Shown here: in pieces, positions 35,597 through 45,790 of the stretch
How positions within the stretch are numbered: position 1 is the first letter of the stretch
How the letters are laid out: each line of letters starts with the position of its first letter
Origin: Halomonas elongata DSM 2581
GTDB taxonomy: Bacteria; Pseudomonadota; Gammaproteobacteria; Pseudomonadales; Halomonadaceae
Direction: 5' to 3'
NCBI RefSeq assembly: GCF_000196875.2
Contig: NC_014532.2
Location: 3,782,001-3,846,000, forward strand
Length of the DNA stretch: 64,000 nt
Position numbers and translations under genes: made by a program
Notes under the pieces: generated by a model
Databases searched by the model: none
What the model was told of the DNA's origin: nothing
Seen by the model: the letters and a program-made list of their open reading frames with translations, nothing else

Positions 35597-36850
35597 TCAG
35601 GACGCCTGTTTCGCCCTGCGTGACAGCGTGTCTTCCGGTTCAGTGGGTTGCGGCAGCGAGGGAAGCGACTTGTCGAGCAGCTCGACGCTCTGCCGATAAT
35701 AGAGCTGGCTCTTGTTGTGCTCGCCCAGGCTGGCATAGAGCCGCGCCAGCTCCGCGCAGACCACGCCGCTGGGACGCTGGCGATGACTGGCCTCGAAGTA
35801 CTCCTGCGCCTTGCCCCAGTAGGCATTGCGCAACGACAGGCGCCCCAGGGTCAGCAGCAGGTCCGGATCATTGGGGCGCTCCTGCAGCCACTTCTCGGCC
35901 ACCACCAGTTGGCGTGCCGCGTCGACCTCGAGCAGCCCGTAGCGCAGAATCAGGCGGCTATCCCAGTGGTCCTTGAGCGACTGGCGCAGCAGGCGCTCGG
36001 CGATGGCCTGCTGGTCGCCACGCACCAGGGCCTCGACATAGAGCACGATCAGGTCGACATTGCCGCGCAGGTGGTCGGGCATATCGGCCCAGAGGGTACG
36101 CACCTGCTCGATATCCCCGGCCTCTCTCGCCTCCTGGGCGATCAACTCGCGATAGGCGCGCTGCTCGAGCTGTTCGCGCTCTTCCTGGGAAATCAGCTGC
36201 TGGGCGCCCAGGCGGGGCATCAGGCGCCGCAGGCCTTCCCAGTCGCTGACGCTGAGATAGGCCTGCTTGAGCTGCTTGAGCACCTGCGGGTGATTGGGCA
36301 GGTGGCGATCCAGGCGGGTCAGGATCGCCAGGGCTTCCTCGTACTGCTGGCGGTCCAGCATCAACTGGGCCTGCATCATGCCCACCGCCGTGTCGGCACC
36401 CTCGGTACTCAGGTGGGCCCGCTTGAGCAGGGTATCGGCCTGCTCATAGCGGCCCTGGTAATGCGCCGCCAGGGCGGCGGAGAGATAGTTGACCAGCGGC
36501 GTACTGGAATCGTCGGCAGCCTTGACCAGTGCCTTCTCGGCTCGCTTCCAGCGGCCTTCGGCCAGGGCGACCAGACCGCGCACGGTGCGCCGCATGGCGC
36601 TGCGATTGCGCGACCGGCTGCTCCAGCCCTTGAAACGGCTGACCGGTCGCGAAAGACGCATGAGCAGCCGCAGCAAGAAATGCAGCACCACGAAGGCGGC
36701 GAACAACAGCACCAGGCCGAACCAGAAGGTGGTCTGGAAGGAGGTGTCACCGACCCGTACCAGCCAGTAGCCGGGCACCGACATTATCAACTGGCCGAGC
36801 AGCGCCCCGATCGCGAGGCCGACGACCACGATCAGAATCAGCTTCCTCAT
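35597..36850 (-). CDS. hemY: HemY-family heme-biosynthesis-associated TPR membrane protein
   Basis: 417-aa inner-membrane protein of the proteobacterial HemY family (not protoporphyrinogen oxidase). Two N-terminal helices (about 4-26 and 40-62) are followed by basic residues (RSRNRSAMRRTVRG) and the HemY_N region, then TPR repeats (about 120-400, with ALAAHYQGRYEQADTLLKRA and LLTLGRLSLRNAYWGKAQEY). Biochemical role unresolved; constantly found after hemX. ATG overlaps hemX by 4 bp. Last gene of the hem operon. Confidence 0.9.
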   Translation of the reverse strand: MRKLILIVVVGLAIGALLGQLIMSVPGYWLVRVGDTSFQTTFWFGLVLLFAAFVVLHFLLRLLMRLSRPVSRFKGWSSRSRNRSAMRRTVRGLVALAEGRWKRAEKALVKAADDSSTPLVNYLSAALAAHYQGRYEQADTLLKRAHLSTEGADTAVGMMQAQLMLDRQQYEEALAILTRLDRHLPNHPQVLKQLKQAYLSVSDWEGLRRLMPRLGAQQLISQEEREQLEQRAYRELIAQEAREAGDIEQVRTLWADMPDHLRGNVDLIVLYVEALVRGDQQAIAERLLRQSLKDHWDSRLILRYGLLEVDAARQLVVAEKWLQERPNDPDLLLTLGRLSLRNAYWGKAQEYFEASHRQRPSGVVCAELARLYASLGEHNKSQLYYRQSVELLDKSLPSLPQPTEPEDTLSRRAKQAS

Positions 36851-38400
36851 GCCTCGTCTCCCTGGCCGTCGCCACCCGCCTCGAAGCGGTTCTCGATGAA
36901 TTTCTGCAGCGCCTGTTGCGAGCCGCTGATGTCCGGCAGCTCAGGACGAATGCTCTGTCCCTTGAGTTCCTCGAGTTGCGACAGGACGCCCTGAACACCG
37001 CTGTCATCGGTATCGTAGTAGCCGCGAATCAGCTTCAGCGCCTTGTCGAGGCTGGCTTCATACAGCTCCTGTTCTTCCTTGAGCAGCGCCAGCTGGACCT
37101 GTTCCAGGACCAGGCGCACGCTCTGGCGCAGGTAGGATTCCTGCTCCGGCGAGATCAGGGCCTCCAGCGCCTCGTCGTGCTTGCGCACCGTGACCAGGTC
37201 CTTGAGCTCCGAGCCGACCTTGGCCAGTTGCTGCTGCCAGCCGCCGGAAGGCGCCTCCTCGATGGTGGCGTCGCCGGTTATCTCCTCGACATCCTGGGCC
37301 AGGGGGCGCCCGGCGATCTGCTCCTGCTGGGCATTGAGCGTCAGGAACAGGCCGGTGCGATCGACGCGCGGCACCGACCGCAATGCGGCCAGCTCCGAGG
37401 CGATCTCGCGACGCACCGGCATCAACGCCGGATTGTCGGCTTCCTTGAGCCGGGCATCGGCGGTGCGCAGCAGCGCGGCAGCCCCTTCGACATCCCGCTC
37501 CAGTTGCAGGCGCTGGTTGGCCAGGCGCAGCAGATAGGCGGCTTCGGCATGCAGCCAGTCCCGCTCGTCGGTCTGCTGCTCCTGTGACAGCTGCTGGAGC
37601 ACCTTGTCGAGGTTCTCGTCGACATCGCTGCGGTATGTCTCGAATTCCTGGCGCAGCGACTTCGCCGCCGATTCACGCTCGCTTTGGGCGCTCTTCAGCC
37701 GATTCGCAAGATCGTTCACCTGCGCCTCGGTGGCCGGCTGCTCGGGCACCGCGGCCAGGCGCTGCTGCTGGGCCTGGAGCCGCTGCCAGCCCAGCCAGCC
37801 GAACACGCCGACGGCGATCGCCAGCAGGATCACCAGCACCAGGGCCAGGACCCCGGCCTTGCCTCCCTTGCCGCGCTTGTCGCCGCCATTGCCATCGCTG
37901 CCGCTGCCGCTGCCGCCGGATTTTCCGGTGCCCGAGCTCGCCTTGCCACTCGCGGCCTTGCTCGTGTCGGCCTTGCCGCTTGTCGAGCCGGTCGAGCTCT
38001 TGTCGGCCGCGCTTTTGCTCCCACTGGCGCTGCCGCTGGCAGTCGTGGCGGTCGCCGTCGAGCTGGACGTCTTGTCGTCCGCCTTCTTCTCGACCTTCCC
38101 CGAAGACTTGTCCGTCCGGGTCGAAGAAGAAGCGGCGCCGCTCACGGCATCGGGCTTGTCCGCTTCGGCGTCACCCGAAGAGGCATCGGAAGCGGCCGCA
38201 GCACTGGATGCGCTACCGGACTCGGCAGAGGACGTGGACGTGCCACCGCTCTTGCCGCGTCGACGCGAGCGACGCGACGATGAGCCTCCGGTCTTGGCGC
38301 TCTCTTCCGGCTGGCGCTCCGTGATCCCTGCATCGGCACCGCCCTGGGCTTCGCCGGAGGGCGCTTGCTGTTCATCCTGATCTTGTGATTGCTTGCTCAT
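36847..38400 (-). CDS. hemX: HemX-like protein
   Basis: 517-aa membrane-anchored protein of the HemX family, often mis-named uroporphyrinogen-III methyltransferase though it lacks a methyltransferase domain. Residues 1-175 are extremely low-complexity (Ser, Ala, Gly, Lys, Asp, Thr), probably disordered and cytoplasmic. One helix (VLALVLVILLAIAVGVFGWL, about 184-203) is followed by a coiled coil and a periplasmic helical domain (about 205-517; HAEAAYLLRLANQRLQLERD near 284). Role in heme synthesis unproven. The N-terminal region is longer than in E. coli HemX. Confidence 0.88.
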   Translation of the reverse strand: MSKQSQDQDEQQAPSGEAQGGADAGITERQPEESAKTGGSSSRRSRRRGKSGGTSTSSAESGSASSAAAASDASSGDAEADKPDAVSGAASSSTRTDKSSGKVEKKADDKTSSSTATATTASGSASGSKSAADKSSTGSTSGKADTSKAASGKASSGTGKSGGSGSGSDGNGGDKRGKGGKAGVLALVLVILLAIAVGVFGWLGWQRLQAQQQRLAAVPEQPATEAQVNDLANRLKSAQSERESAAKSLRQEFETYRSDVDENLDKVLQQLSQEQQTDERDWLHAEAAYLLRLANQRLQLERDVEGAAALLRTADARLKEADNPALMPVRREIASELAALRSVPRVDRTGLFLTLNAQQEQIAGRPLAQDVEEITGDATIEEAPSGGWQQQLAKVGSELKDLVTVRKHDEALEALISPEQESYLRQSVRLVLEQVQLALLKEEQELYEASLDKALKLIRGYYDTDDSGVQGVLSQLEELKGQSIRPELPDISGSQQALQKFIENRFEAGGDGQGDEA

Positions 38401-38406
38401 CTGTCG

Positions 38407-39198
38407 CTAGCCCTTTTCGAGATCGTCATGATCGACATCGGTCTCCTCCGGGTCCCTGGCCCGTGCCACGGCGGCCGCGAGTGCGGCAGGCGTGGCTCCC
38501 GATGCCACGACGGGAACACGAAACCCCAGTGTGCCGGCCAGTGTAGCCAACCTGTGACTGGATACGATTAACGGTTGGTCCAAGGCGGTACGTGAACACC
38601 ATCTTGCCAGATGTTCGAGGATTTCTCCGCTACTCACCACCAACGCATGATAGTCGCCTTCCCGCAACCGCCGCTGCAACACCGGCGACGGCTCGAGCAG
38701 ACGCCGCCGATAGACCGCCAGATGCGTCAATCGTGCGCCGCGCTCGGCCAGAGTCTCGGCCAGCAGCGTGCGCCCGCCCTCACCGGCGACCAACAGGGTA
38801 CGCTGCCCATCCAGTCGCTGCAGTGACCCCAGCGAGAGCAACGCCTCGCTGGAATGTTCTTCGCCGCGTGGCGGCACATGCACGCGCACTCCCAGGGCTT
38901 CGTGCAGGGCGGCGGCGGTACTCGGGCCCACACCGTAATACTCGGTGCCCACGGGGAGTTGCGGCCAGTAACGGTCCAGCGCCTCGGCCAGGCATTCGGC
39001 AGCGAAGGGGCTGGTCACTACCACTCGCTGGAACTGATCGAAATCCAGCCAGGCGGAACGCATCGCCTGGCTCTCGGGCAGCGCCTCCAGCGCCATCACC
39101 TCGCCGCACTCGACGGCGAAGCCCGCAGCCTCGATGGCCTCGGCCAGCGGTGCCGCACGTGCCCCCGGGCGACAGATCAGGACCGGCGCGCCCACCAT
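38407..39198 (-). CDS. hemD: Uroporphyrinogen-III synthase
   Basis: 263-aa enzyme closing hydroxymethylbilane to uroporphyrinogen III. Low sequence conservation is normal for this family; characteristic points are [17 protein letters not shown] at the N-terminus, [15 protein letters not shown] near 65, [17 protein letters not shown] near 90 and the C-terminal [14 protein letters not shown] and [21 protein letters not shown] overlaps the hemC stop by 1 nt (TGATG). Confidence 0.92.
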   Translation of the reverse strand: MVGAPVLICRPGARAAPLAEAIEAAGFAVECGEVMALEALPESQAMRSAWLDFDQFQRVVVTSPFAAECLAEALDRYWPQLPVGTEYYGVGPSTAAALHEALGVRVHVPPRGEEHSSEALLSLGSLQRLDGQRTLLVAGEGGRTLLAETLAERGARLTHLAVYRRRLLEPSPVLQRRLREGDYHALVVSSGEILEHLARWCSRTALDQPLIVSSHRLATLAGTLGFRVPVVASGATPAALAAAVARARDPEETDVDHDDLEKG

Positions 39199-40130
39199 CA
39201 GTTGGCGCCGTAGACCTCGGCGAGGATGTCTCCCGCGCCCTGGTCGAGCAATTCTTCCGCCACGCGAATACCCAGAGCCTCGGGTTCATGGATGGAACCG
39301 CGCCCCTCGGCACGCAGCACCTCGGTGCCCTCGGGATTGCCGACCAGGGCCCGCAGCCAGAGCGTCTGGCCATCGTTCTCGAACACCGCATGGCCGGCGA
39401 TCGGCACCTGGCAGCCGCCCTCGAGGCGGGTATTCATGGCCCGTTCGGCGCGCACACGGGTCGCGGTGTCCGGGTCGTCGAGCGGCGCCAGCAGGCCGAT
39501 CAGCTCGGCATCGTGCATGCGGCACTCGATGCCCAGCGCGCCTTGCCCGCAGGCCGGCAGGCAGATCTCGGGCGGCAGTTCCTGGGTGATGCGCTCTTCG
39601 AGCCCCAGTCGCTTGAGGCCGGCGGTGGCCAGCAGGATGGCGTCGAATTCGCCGTTGTCGAGCTTGCCGAGCCGGGTCTGGACGTTGCCACGCAGGTTCA
39701 GCACTTCCAGATCGGGGCGGCGCTCGCGCATCTGCAGGCCGCGCCGCAGGCTGGAGGTGCCGATTCGGGCGCCCTCCGGCAACTCGTCGAGCGAGGCGTA
39801 CTGATTGGAAACGAAGGCATCGGTGGGCTCGGCTCCCGCCAGGATCACCGACAGGCCGAGGCTTTCGGGGAACTGCATGGGCACGTCTTTCATGGAATGC
39901 ACGGCGATGTCAGCCCGTCCATCGAGCATCGCTTCCTCGAGCTCCTTGACGAACAACCCCTTGCCTCCCACCTTGGCCAGCGGCGTGTCGAGAATCTGAT
40001 CGCCGCGAGTGGACAGGGCCACCAGCTCCACCGTCAGTTCCGGGTGGACCTCCATCAAACGGTCGCGGACGTGTTCGGCCTGCCACATGGCCAACTGACT
40101 CTTGCGAGTGGCGATACGCAGCGTCTGCAT
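39198..40130 (-). CDS. hemC: Hydroxymethylbilane synthase (porphobilinogen deaminase)
   Basis: 310-aa enzyme polymerising four porphobilinogens. [16 protein letters not shown] near the start, VHSMKDVP near 78, [11 protein letters not shown] near 124 with substrate arginines, and the cofactor-binding cysteine in [12 protein letters not shown] (Cys240). Start ATG 40130 gives the standard length; an upstream in-frame stretch (to 40355) is leader. Divergent from argH. Confidence 0.94.
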   Translation of the reverse strand: MQTLRIATRKSQLAMWQAEHVRDRLMEVHPELTVELVALSTRGDQILDTPLAKVGGKGLFVKELEEAMLDGRADIAVHSMKDVPMQFPESLGLSVILAGAEPTDAFVSNQYASLDELPEGARIGTSSLRRGLQMRERRPDLEVLNLRGNVQTRLGKLDNGEFDAILLATAGLKRLGLEERITQELPPEICLPACGQGALGIECRMHDAELIGLLAPLDDPDTATRVRAERAMNTRLEGGCQVPIAGHAVFENDGQTLWLRALVGNPEGTEVLRAEGRGSIHEPEALGIRVAEELLDQGAGDILAEVYGAN

Positions 40131-40385
40131 GGCTTGCACCTGGTTCCCCCGTACCGGTTCGCGCATCGCGGCAGCGCCGCGACCGGACCCAGTGGTGATG
40201 ACATGATTTTCCATCATCATAAAGTACCGGAGAGAACAGGGAAAATCGCCTCCCCCGGCCAACAACGACGCTGCCTGCCCCTCGCCTGTTCCCCGGACTC
40301 TGGTACACTTCCGGCATGTCAACCAGCGCGACCGGGGCATCGCCGGCGCCGTCACCCACCGAACAGTCAGCAGGATGTCAGCCCG
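40131..40385. promoter_or_regulatory. hemC-argH divergent promoter region
   Basis: 255-bp gap. On the plus strand TGG-TACACT (40301-40309) is a fair extended -10 for argH, about 70 nt before its start. On the minus strand TATGAT (40225-40220 region, in TTTATGATGATGG) could be the hemC -10. Neither has a good -35. Confidence 0.35.
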
Positions 40386-41804
40386 ATGAGCTCAAGCCCG
40401 ACGAGCAACAGCACCAACCAGTCCTGGGGCGGCCGCTTCAGCGAGCCTACCGACGCCTTCGTCGCCCGCTTCACCGCCTCGGTCGACTTCGATCGTCGAC
40501 TGGCCCTGCACGACATTCAGGGCTCGCGCGCCCATGCCACCATGCTCGCCCGGGTGGGCGTGCTCACCGAGGACGAGCGCGACGCCATCCTCGGCGGCCT
40601 CGACGAGGTCGCCGCCGAGATCGAGGCCGGCAGCTTCGCCTGGTCGGTGGAGCTCGAGGACGTGCACATGAACATCGAGGCACGCCTGACCGAGAAGATC
40701 GGCATCACCGGCAAGAAGCTGCACACCGGCCGCTCGCGCAACGACCAGGTGGCCACCGACATCCGCTTGTTCCTGCGCGACGAGATCGACACCGTGGCCG
40801 CCGAACTGGCCCGGCTGCGCGAAGGGCTGATCGAGCTGGCCGACCGTGAGGCCGAGACCATCATGCCCGGCTTCACCCACCTGCAGACCGCCCAGCCGGT
40901 GACCTTCGGCCATCACCTGCTGGCCTGGCAGGAAATGCTCGCCCGGGATCACGAACGCCTGCTCGACTGCCGCAAGCGCGTCAATGTGCTGCCGCTCGGG
41001 GCCGCCGCCCTGGCCGGCACCACCTATCCCATCGACCGCCACGTCACCGCCGAGCTGCTGGGCTTCGAGCGCCCCGCCGAGAACAGCCTCGACGCCGTGA
41101 GCGATCGTGACTTCGCCATCGAGTTCACGAGTTTCGCCAGCGTGCTGCTGATGCACCTGTCGCGGATGAGCGAGGAACTGGTGCTGTGGACCAGCGCCCA
41201 GTTCGACTTCATCGACCTGCCCGACCGCTTCTGCACCGGCTCGTCGATCATGCCGCAGAAGAAGAACCCCGATGTTCCGGAGCTGGTGCGCGGCAAGTCC
41301 GGCCGGGTCTACGGCCACCTGATGAGCCTGCTGACGCTGATGAAGTCGCAGCCGCTGGCCTACAACAAGGACAATCAGGAGGACAAGGAGCCGCTGTTCG
41401 ACACCGTCACCACCGTGCAGGACTGCCTCAAGGCCTTCGCCGACATGGTGCCGGCCATCGAGGCCAAGGCGGACAACATGTTCGAAGCGGCTCGCAAGGG
41501 CTTCTCCACCGCCACCGATCTGGCCGACTACCTGGTACGCAAGGGCGTGGCCTTCCGCGACGCTCACGAGATCGTCGGTCAATCCGTGGCCCACGGCCTG
41601 CGCGAGGGCAAGGATCTCTCGGAGATGAGTCTCGAGGAACTGCAGGGCTTTTCCTCCTCGATCGGCGAGGACGTCTTCGAGGTCCTGACCCTGGAAGGCT
41701 CCGTGGCGGCCCGCCAGCACATCGGCGGCACCGCTCCGGATCAGGTCCGTGCCGCCGCCCAGCGGGCCCGCGAAGCGCTCGAGGCGCTGGGGAGCCGGGA
41801 CTGA
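40386..41804 (+). CDS. argH: Argininosuccinate lyase
   Basis: 472-aa lyase splitting argininosuccinate to arginine and fumarate. Blocks: [10 protein letters not shown] near 14, [16 protein letters not shown] near 113, [16 protein letters not shown] near 161 (catalytic His165), and the fumarase-superfamily signature [12 protein letters not shown] near 285-296 with catalytic Ser. The frame is open some 1.8 kb upstream across the hem genes, but family alignment and the MSSSPTS... start at ATG 40386 are clear. Confidence 0.95.
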   Translation: MSSSPTSNSTNQSWGGRFSEPTDAFVARFTASVDFDRRLALHDIQGSRAHATMLARVGVLTEDERDAILGGLDEVAAEIEAGSFAWSVELEDVHMNIEARLTEKIGITGKKLHTGRSRNDQVATDIRLFLRDEIDTVAAELARLREGLIELADREAETIMPGFTHLQTAQPVTFGHHLLAWQEMLARDHERLLDCRKRVNVLPLGAAALAGTTYPIDRHVTAELLGFERPAENSLDAVSDRDFAIEFTSFASVLLMHLSRMSEELVLWTSAQFDFIDLPDRFCTGSSIMPQKKNPDVPELVRGKSGRVYGHLMSLLTLMKSQPLAYNKDNQEDKEPLFDTVTTVQDCLKAFADMVPAIEAKADNMFEAARKGFSTATDLADYLVRKGVAFRDAHEIVGQSVAHGLREGKDLSEMSLEELQGFSSSIGEDVFEVLTLEGSVAARQHIGGTAPDQVRAAAQRAREALEALGSRD

Positions 41805-41989
41805 TGCGCCGCTTCGTGCCCATCCTCCTGCTGCTGGCCATCGCGCTGGCCGGTTGCGGCCAGAAGGGGCCGCTCTACCAGCCCGACGACGAGGCCGCAG
41901 CGGAGCGCTACGCCCCGCATGACGAGGCCACCAGCGAACGCGACGACGCTACCCCGCCCGAACGGGCCGCCGACGAGGAAGGCGACTAG
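41804..41989 (+). CDS. lptM: Small lipoprotein LptM (YifL-like)
   Basis: 61-aa lipoprotein. Signal [18 protein letters not shown], acylated Cys18, then the invariant GQKGPLYQP motif of LptM/YifL/LppL and a short acidic tail. LptM of E. coli stabilises the LPS translocon LptDE at the outer membrane. Overlaps argH by 1 nt (TGATG) and lies just before lysA, the conserved gammaproteobacterial position. Confidence 0.9.
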   Translation: MRRFVPILLLLAIALAGCGQKGPLYQPDDEAAAERYAPHDEATSERDDATPPERAADEEGD

Positions 41990-41991
41990 AC

Positions 41992-43281
41992 ATGGATCAT
42001 TTCGACTATCGTGATGGCGTCCTGCACGGCGAGGATGTCGACCTCACCAGCGTCGCCGAGGCGTTCGGCACGCCCTGCTACGTCTATTCCAAGGCTACCC
42101 TGGCGCGCCACTTTCGCGCCTACACCGAAGCGCTGGGCGGCCATCCGCATCTGATCTGCTATGCGGTCAAGGCCAATGCCAACCTGGCCGTGCTGGGGCT
42201 TCTGGCACGCCTCGGCGCCGGCTTCGACATCGTCTCGGTGGGCGAGCTGGAGCGCGTGCTGGTTGCCGGCGGCGACCCCGCCAAGGTGGTCTTCTCCGGC
42301 GTCGCCAAGCAGGAAAACGAGATGGCCCGGGCCCTCGAGGTCGGCATCAAGTGCTTCAACGTCGAATCCCGCGCCGAGCTGGAACGCCTCGATGCCGTGG
42401 CCCGGGGGCTCGGCAAGGTGGCGTCGGTGTCGCTGCGCGTCAACCCGGATGTCGACGCCGGCACCCACCCCTACATTTCCACCGGCCTGAAGGACAACAA
42501 GTTCGGCATCCCGGTGGACGAGGCCTTCGAGGTCTACCGCCAGGCCGCCGGCATGGACAACGTGCGCGTCGCCGGGCTGGATTGCCATATCGGCTCCCAG
42601 CTCACCGAGCTCTCGCCCTTCCTCGATGCCCTGGATCGCCTGCTGGCCCTGCTCGAGCAATTGCGCGACGCCGGCATCGAGGTCGAGCATCTCGACCTGG
42701 GCGGCGGCCTGGGCGTTCCCTATCAGGACGAGAACCCGCCCCAGCCCTTCGACTACGCCACCTCGCTGCTCGAGCGCCTGTCGCGCTGGCCCGGCAGCGA
42801 GCGGTTGACGCTGCTGTTCGAGCCGGGGCGCTCCATCGCCGCCAATGCCGGTGTGCTGCTGACCCGGGTGGAATTTCTCAAGCCCGGCGAGACCAAGAAC
42901 TTCGCCATCGTCGATGCCGCCATGAACGACCTGATTCGCCCGGCGCTATATCAGGCCTGGCAGGCAATCCTGCCGGTGGATACCCGGCAGCCTCGCGAGA
43001 CCGATACCTACGACGTGGTCGGCCCGGTCTGCGAGACCGGCGACTTCCTCGGCAAGCAGCGCCGGCTCGCCATCGCCGCCGGCGACCTGCTGGCCGTGCG
43101 CTCTGCCGGCGCCTACGGTTTCGTCATGGCCTCGAACTACAACAGCCGCCCGCGTCCTCCGGAGGTCATGGTGGACGGTGATCGCATGCATCTGGTGCGT
43201 CGTCGCGAGCGACTCGAGGATCTCTGGGCGGGCGAGACGACGTTGCCGGACGACGCCATGGCCGGGGGAGATACGTCCTGA
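41992..43281 (+). CDS. lysA: Diaminopimelate decarboxylase
   Basis: 429-aa PLP enzyme converting meso-diaminopimelate to lysine. [10 protein letters not shown] with the PLP lysine (Lys60), [16 protein letters not shown] near 76, CHIGSQ near 196, LDLGGGLGV near 230, [11 protein letters not shown] near 280 and the intersubunit catalytic GPVCETGDF near 344. Starts 2 nt after lptM and overlaps dapF by 1 nt. Confidence 0.95.
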   Translation: MDHFDYRDGVLHGEDVDLTSVAEAFGTPCYVYSKATLARHFRAYTEALGGHPHLICYAVKANANLAVLGLLARLGAGFDIVSVGELERVLVAGGDPAKVVFSGVAKQENEMARALEVGIKCFNVESRAELERLDAVARGLGKVASVSLRVNPDVDAGTHPYISTGLKDNKFGIPVDEAFEVYRQAAGMDNVRVAGLDCHIGSQLTELSPFLDALDRLLALLEQLRDAGIEVEHLDLGGGLGVPYQDENPPQPFDYATSLLERLSRWPGSERLTLLFEPGRSIAANAGVLLTRVEFLKPGETKNFAIVDAAMNDLIRPALYQAWQAILPVDTRQPRETDTYDVVGPVCETGDFLGKQRRLAIAAGDLLAVRSAGAYGFVMASNYNSRPRPPEVMVDGDRMHLVRRRERLEDLWAGETTLPDDAMAGGDTS

Positions 43282-44114
43282 TGTTGCTGCAGTTCACCAA
43301 GATGCATGGCCTGGGCAACGATTTCATGGTCGTCGACCTGGTCACCCAGAGAGCCAGATTGCGCGACGAGCAGATCCGCGATCTGGCCGACCGACGCTTC
43401 GGCATAGGTTTCGACCAGTTGCTGGTGGTCGAGCCGCCCCGCGACCCGGACATGGACTTCCGCTACCGGATCTACAACGCTGACGGTAGCGAAGTGGAAA
43501 ACTGCGGCAACGGCGCCCGCTGCTTCGCGCGCTTCGTGCTCGACCAGCGCCTGACCCACAAGCGGGAGATTCACGTCGAGACCGCCGGCGGCCCGCTGAC
43601 CCTGGTCGTCGGAGATGACGGCCGCGTCAGCGTGGACATGGGCAAGCCGCGCTTCGCCCCGCAGGACCTGCCCTTCGAGGCGGACGGCGATCGCCCCCTT
43701 CACGACCTGGAAGTGGACGGCCAGCAAATCTCGATCGGCGTGGCCTCGCTGGGCAACCCGCATGCCGTGCTGCGCGTGGATGACGTGACGACCGCCCCGG
43801 TGGCGACCCTGGGGCCGGCCATCGAGGGACATCCTCGCTTCCCCAGGCGCGTCAACGCCGGTTTCATGCAGGTCGTGTCCGCGCACGAGATCCGCTTGAG
43901 GGTCTACGAGCGGGGCGTCGGCGAGACCCTGGCCTGCGGTACCGGTGCCTGCGCCGCCGTGGCCTGCGGCATCCGCCAGGGCCTGCTCGAGAGCCCGGTG
44001 ACCGTGCACCTGCCCGGCGGCGAATTGAGGATCGACTGGCCGGATATCGAGGCTAACCTGATCATGACAGGCCCCGCCGAGCGCGTCTTCGAGGGACGCG
44101 TGGCCATCAACTGA
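43281..44114 (+). CDS. dapF: Diaminopimelate epimerase
   Basis: 277-aa cofactor-independent racemase interconverting LL- and meso-diaminopimelate. The two catalytic cysteines are seen in ENCGNGARC (Cys75) and LACGTGACA (Cys219). KMHGLGNDF at the N-terminus and [14 protein letters not shown] are further signatures. Length is standard. Coupled to lysA (TGATG). Confidence 0.95.
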   Translation: MLLQFTKMHGLGNDFMVVDLVTQRARLRDEQIRDLADRRFGIGFDQLLVVEPPRDPDMDFRYRIYNADGSEVENCGNGARCFARFVLDQRLTHKREIHVETAGGPLTLVVGDDGRVSVDMGKPRFAPQDLPFEADGDRPLHDLEVDGQQISIGVASLGNPHAVLRVDDVTTAPVATLGPAIEGHPRFPRRVNAGFMQVVSAHEIRLRVYERGVGETLACGTGACAAVACGIRQGLLESPVTVHLPGGELRIDWPDIEANLIMTGPAERVFEGRVAIN

Positions 44115-44151
44115 TGTGCAGGTCCGACCGCCACACCAAGGAGACCCCGTC

Positions 44152-44871
44152 ATGACACGAGCCGTCCCCGAGCCGCGCAAGACCCTGGACCCGGATGTCG
44201 TGGCCCAGTGGCTGGCCCGGCATCCCGACTTCTTCGTCGGCCGTGAAGGCCTGTTGCAGCAACTCCGGGTCCCCCATCCCGAGGCCCGGGGCGCAACCTC
44301 CCTGCTCGAGCGCCTGGTCATCGACCTGCGCAGCCGCGCCGAACATGCCGAGGGTCGTCTCGAGCAGTTGCTGGACTCCGCCCGCCACAACGAGGCTCAG
44401 TATCGTCGCACGCGCGAATTGATCCTGGCGCTGCTGGAAGCCGAGGACGGCGATGCCCTCGGGCAGGCCCTGGCCACCCAGTTGAGCGAGCGTTTCCAGA
44501 CACCGGCCGTGGCCCTCTGGTGCCCGCCCAGCCTGACCGACCGCGAGCCCCGGCCGCCCCAGGCGCCGCGCCATGTCCTCGACGAACACACGGCACAGCG
44601 CCTGTCTGCCCTGCTCGACGATCGCACCAGCCGCTGCACCCGGCTGACGCGCTCCGACTGGCAGCGCCTGCTGCCCCATGCCGCGGCGCCCGAGAAGAGC
44701 GGTTCCTGCGCGCTGACGCGACTCGCCGTGGGCGAGCCGCTGGGTTACCTGGTGCTGGCCAGCCCCTCGCCGGATCACTTCCGCGCCAGCATGGACACCC
44801 TGTTCACCGAATACGTCGGCGACGTGGTGGCCCGACTGCTGGTGCGGCTGACACCCTCGGATCATGGCTAG
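44152..44871 (+). CDS. DUF484 family protein
   Basis: 239-aa protein with GAF-like fold, found between dapF and xerC in most gammaproteobacteria. VVAQWLARHPDFF near 15-27, a coiled-coil stretch (about 50-85) and the family core QLSERFQTPAVALW near 110. Role unknown; the conserved position suggests a link to cell-wall or XerC-related functions. AAGGAGA Shine-Dalgarno before ATG 44152. Overlaps xerC by 8 bp. Confidence 0.9.
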   Translation: MTRAVPEPRKTLDPDVVAQWLARHPDFFVGREGLLQQLRVPHPEARGATSLLERLVIDLRSRAEHAEGRLEQLLDSARHNEAQYRRTRELILALLEAEDGDALGQALATQLSERFQTPAVALWCPPSLTDREPRPPQAPRHVLDEHTAQRLSALLDDRTSRCTRLTRSDWQRLLPHAAAPEKSGSCALTRLAVGEPLGYLVLASPSPDHFRASMDTLFTEYVGDVVARLLVRLTPSDHG

Positions 44872-45790
44872 GCCACTCGACACCTCGACGCCGCTCGGCC
44901 GCGAGGCGGACGCCTTTCTCGAGGCGCTTTCCCGCACCGCCAGCCCGGCCACGGTGGATGCCTATCGCCGCGACCTGGCGGCGCTGCTCGACTTTCTCGA
45001 CCGCCATGACATCGGCGACCCCGCCGCTCTGGACGCCGCGCTGCTGCGCCGCTTTCTCGGCGGCGAACGTAGCCGGGGCCTGGCCCCGCGCAGCCTGGCC
45101 CGGCGCCGTGCGGCCCTGTCGCGCTTCGCCGAGCACCTGATGGCCTGCGGATACCTGGACCATAATCCGGTCTCGCTGGTCCGCACGCCGCGCGTGCCCC
45201 GCGACCTGCCCCGCCCCGTGGATGTGGATGCCCTGGCACGCTTTCTCGACACGCCCCATGACGGCTCCCCCCTGGCATGCCGCGACCAGGCCATGCTGGA
45301 ACTGTTCTATTCCAGCGGCCTGCGCCTGGCCGAGCTGGCCGCGCTCGATCTCGACGACATCCACGCCCGGCGGGTCCGCGTGCTCGGCAAGGGCGGCAAG
45401 CCCCGCCAGGTGCCGGTGGGCCGACGCGCCGACCAGGCTCTCACCGACTGGCTGTCGCTGCGTGGCGCCCTGGCCGCCGACGGCGAGCCGGCCCTGTTCG
45501 TCGGCGCCCGGGGCAACCGGCTCGGCCATCGGGCGATCCAGCAGCGCATGCGACAACTGGCGCTCACCCGCGGGCTCGCCGAGCACCTGCATCCGCACCG
45601 GCTGCGCCACTCCTTCGCCAGCCATCTGCTCGAATCCAGCCAGGATCTGCGCGCCGTCCAGGAACTGCTCGGCCACGCCAACCTCTCCACCACCCAGGTC
45701 TATACGCGACTCGATTGGCAACACCTGGCGGCCGGCTACGACGCCGCCCACCCTCGAGCCCGCCGCCGACGCGACAGCGACGACACATGA
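44864..45790 (+). CDS. xerC: Site-specific tyrosine recombinase XerC
   Basis: 308-aa recombinase that acts with XerD at dif to resolve chromosome dimers. N-terminal SAM-like domain (about 14-105) and catalytic domain with R154 (SSGLRLAEL), a lysine in GKGGKPR (176-181), HPHRLRHS (His245, Arg248), LGHANL (His271) and the nucleophile Tyr280 (TTQVYTRLD). An arginine-rich tail follows. Overlaps DUF484 by 8 bp and the HAD gene by 4 bp. Chromosomal housekeeping type rather than an integron or phage integrase. Confidence 0.94.
   Translation: MARPLDTSTPLGREADAFLEALSRTASPATVDAYRRDLAALLDFLDRHDIGDPAALDAALLRRFLGGERSRGLAPRSLARRRAALSRFAEHLMACGYLDHNPVSLVRTPRVPRDLPRPVDVDALARFLDTPHDGSPLACRDQAMLELFYSSGLRLAELAALDLDDIHARRVRVLGKGGKPRQVPVGRRADQALTDWLSLRGALAADGEPALFVGARGNRLGHRAIQQRMRQLALTRGLAEHLHPHRLRHSFASHLLESSQDLRAVQELLGHANLSTTQVYTRLDWQHLAAGYDAAHPRARRRRDSDDT

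Noticed and set aside
38592..40385. 1.8-kb upstream extension of the argH reading frame
   Set aside because: It runs antisense through hemD and hemC and lacks any argH homology; the true start is ATG 40386.
44864..45790. XerC as an integrase marking a mobile element
   Set aside because: It lies in the conserved dapF-DUF484-xerC-HAD operon; no attachment-site repeats, tRNA or cargo genes are present.
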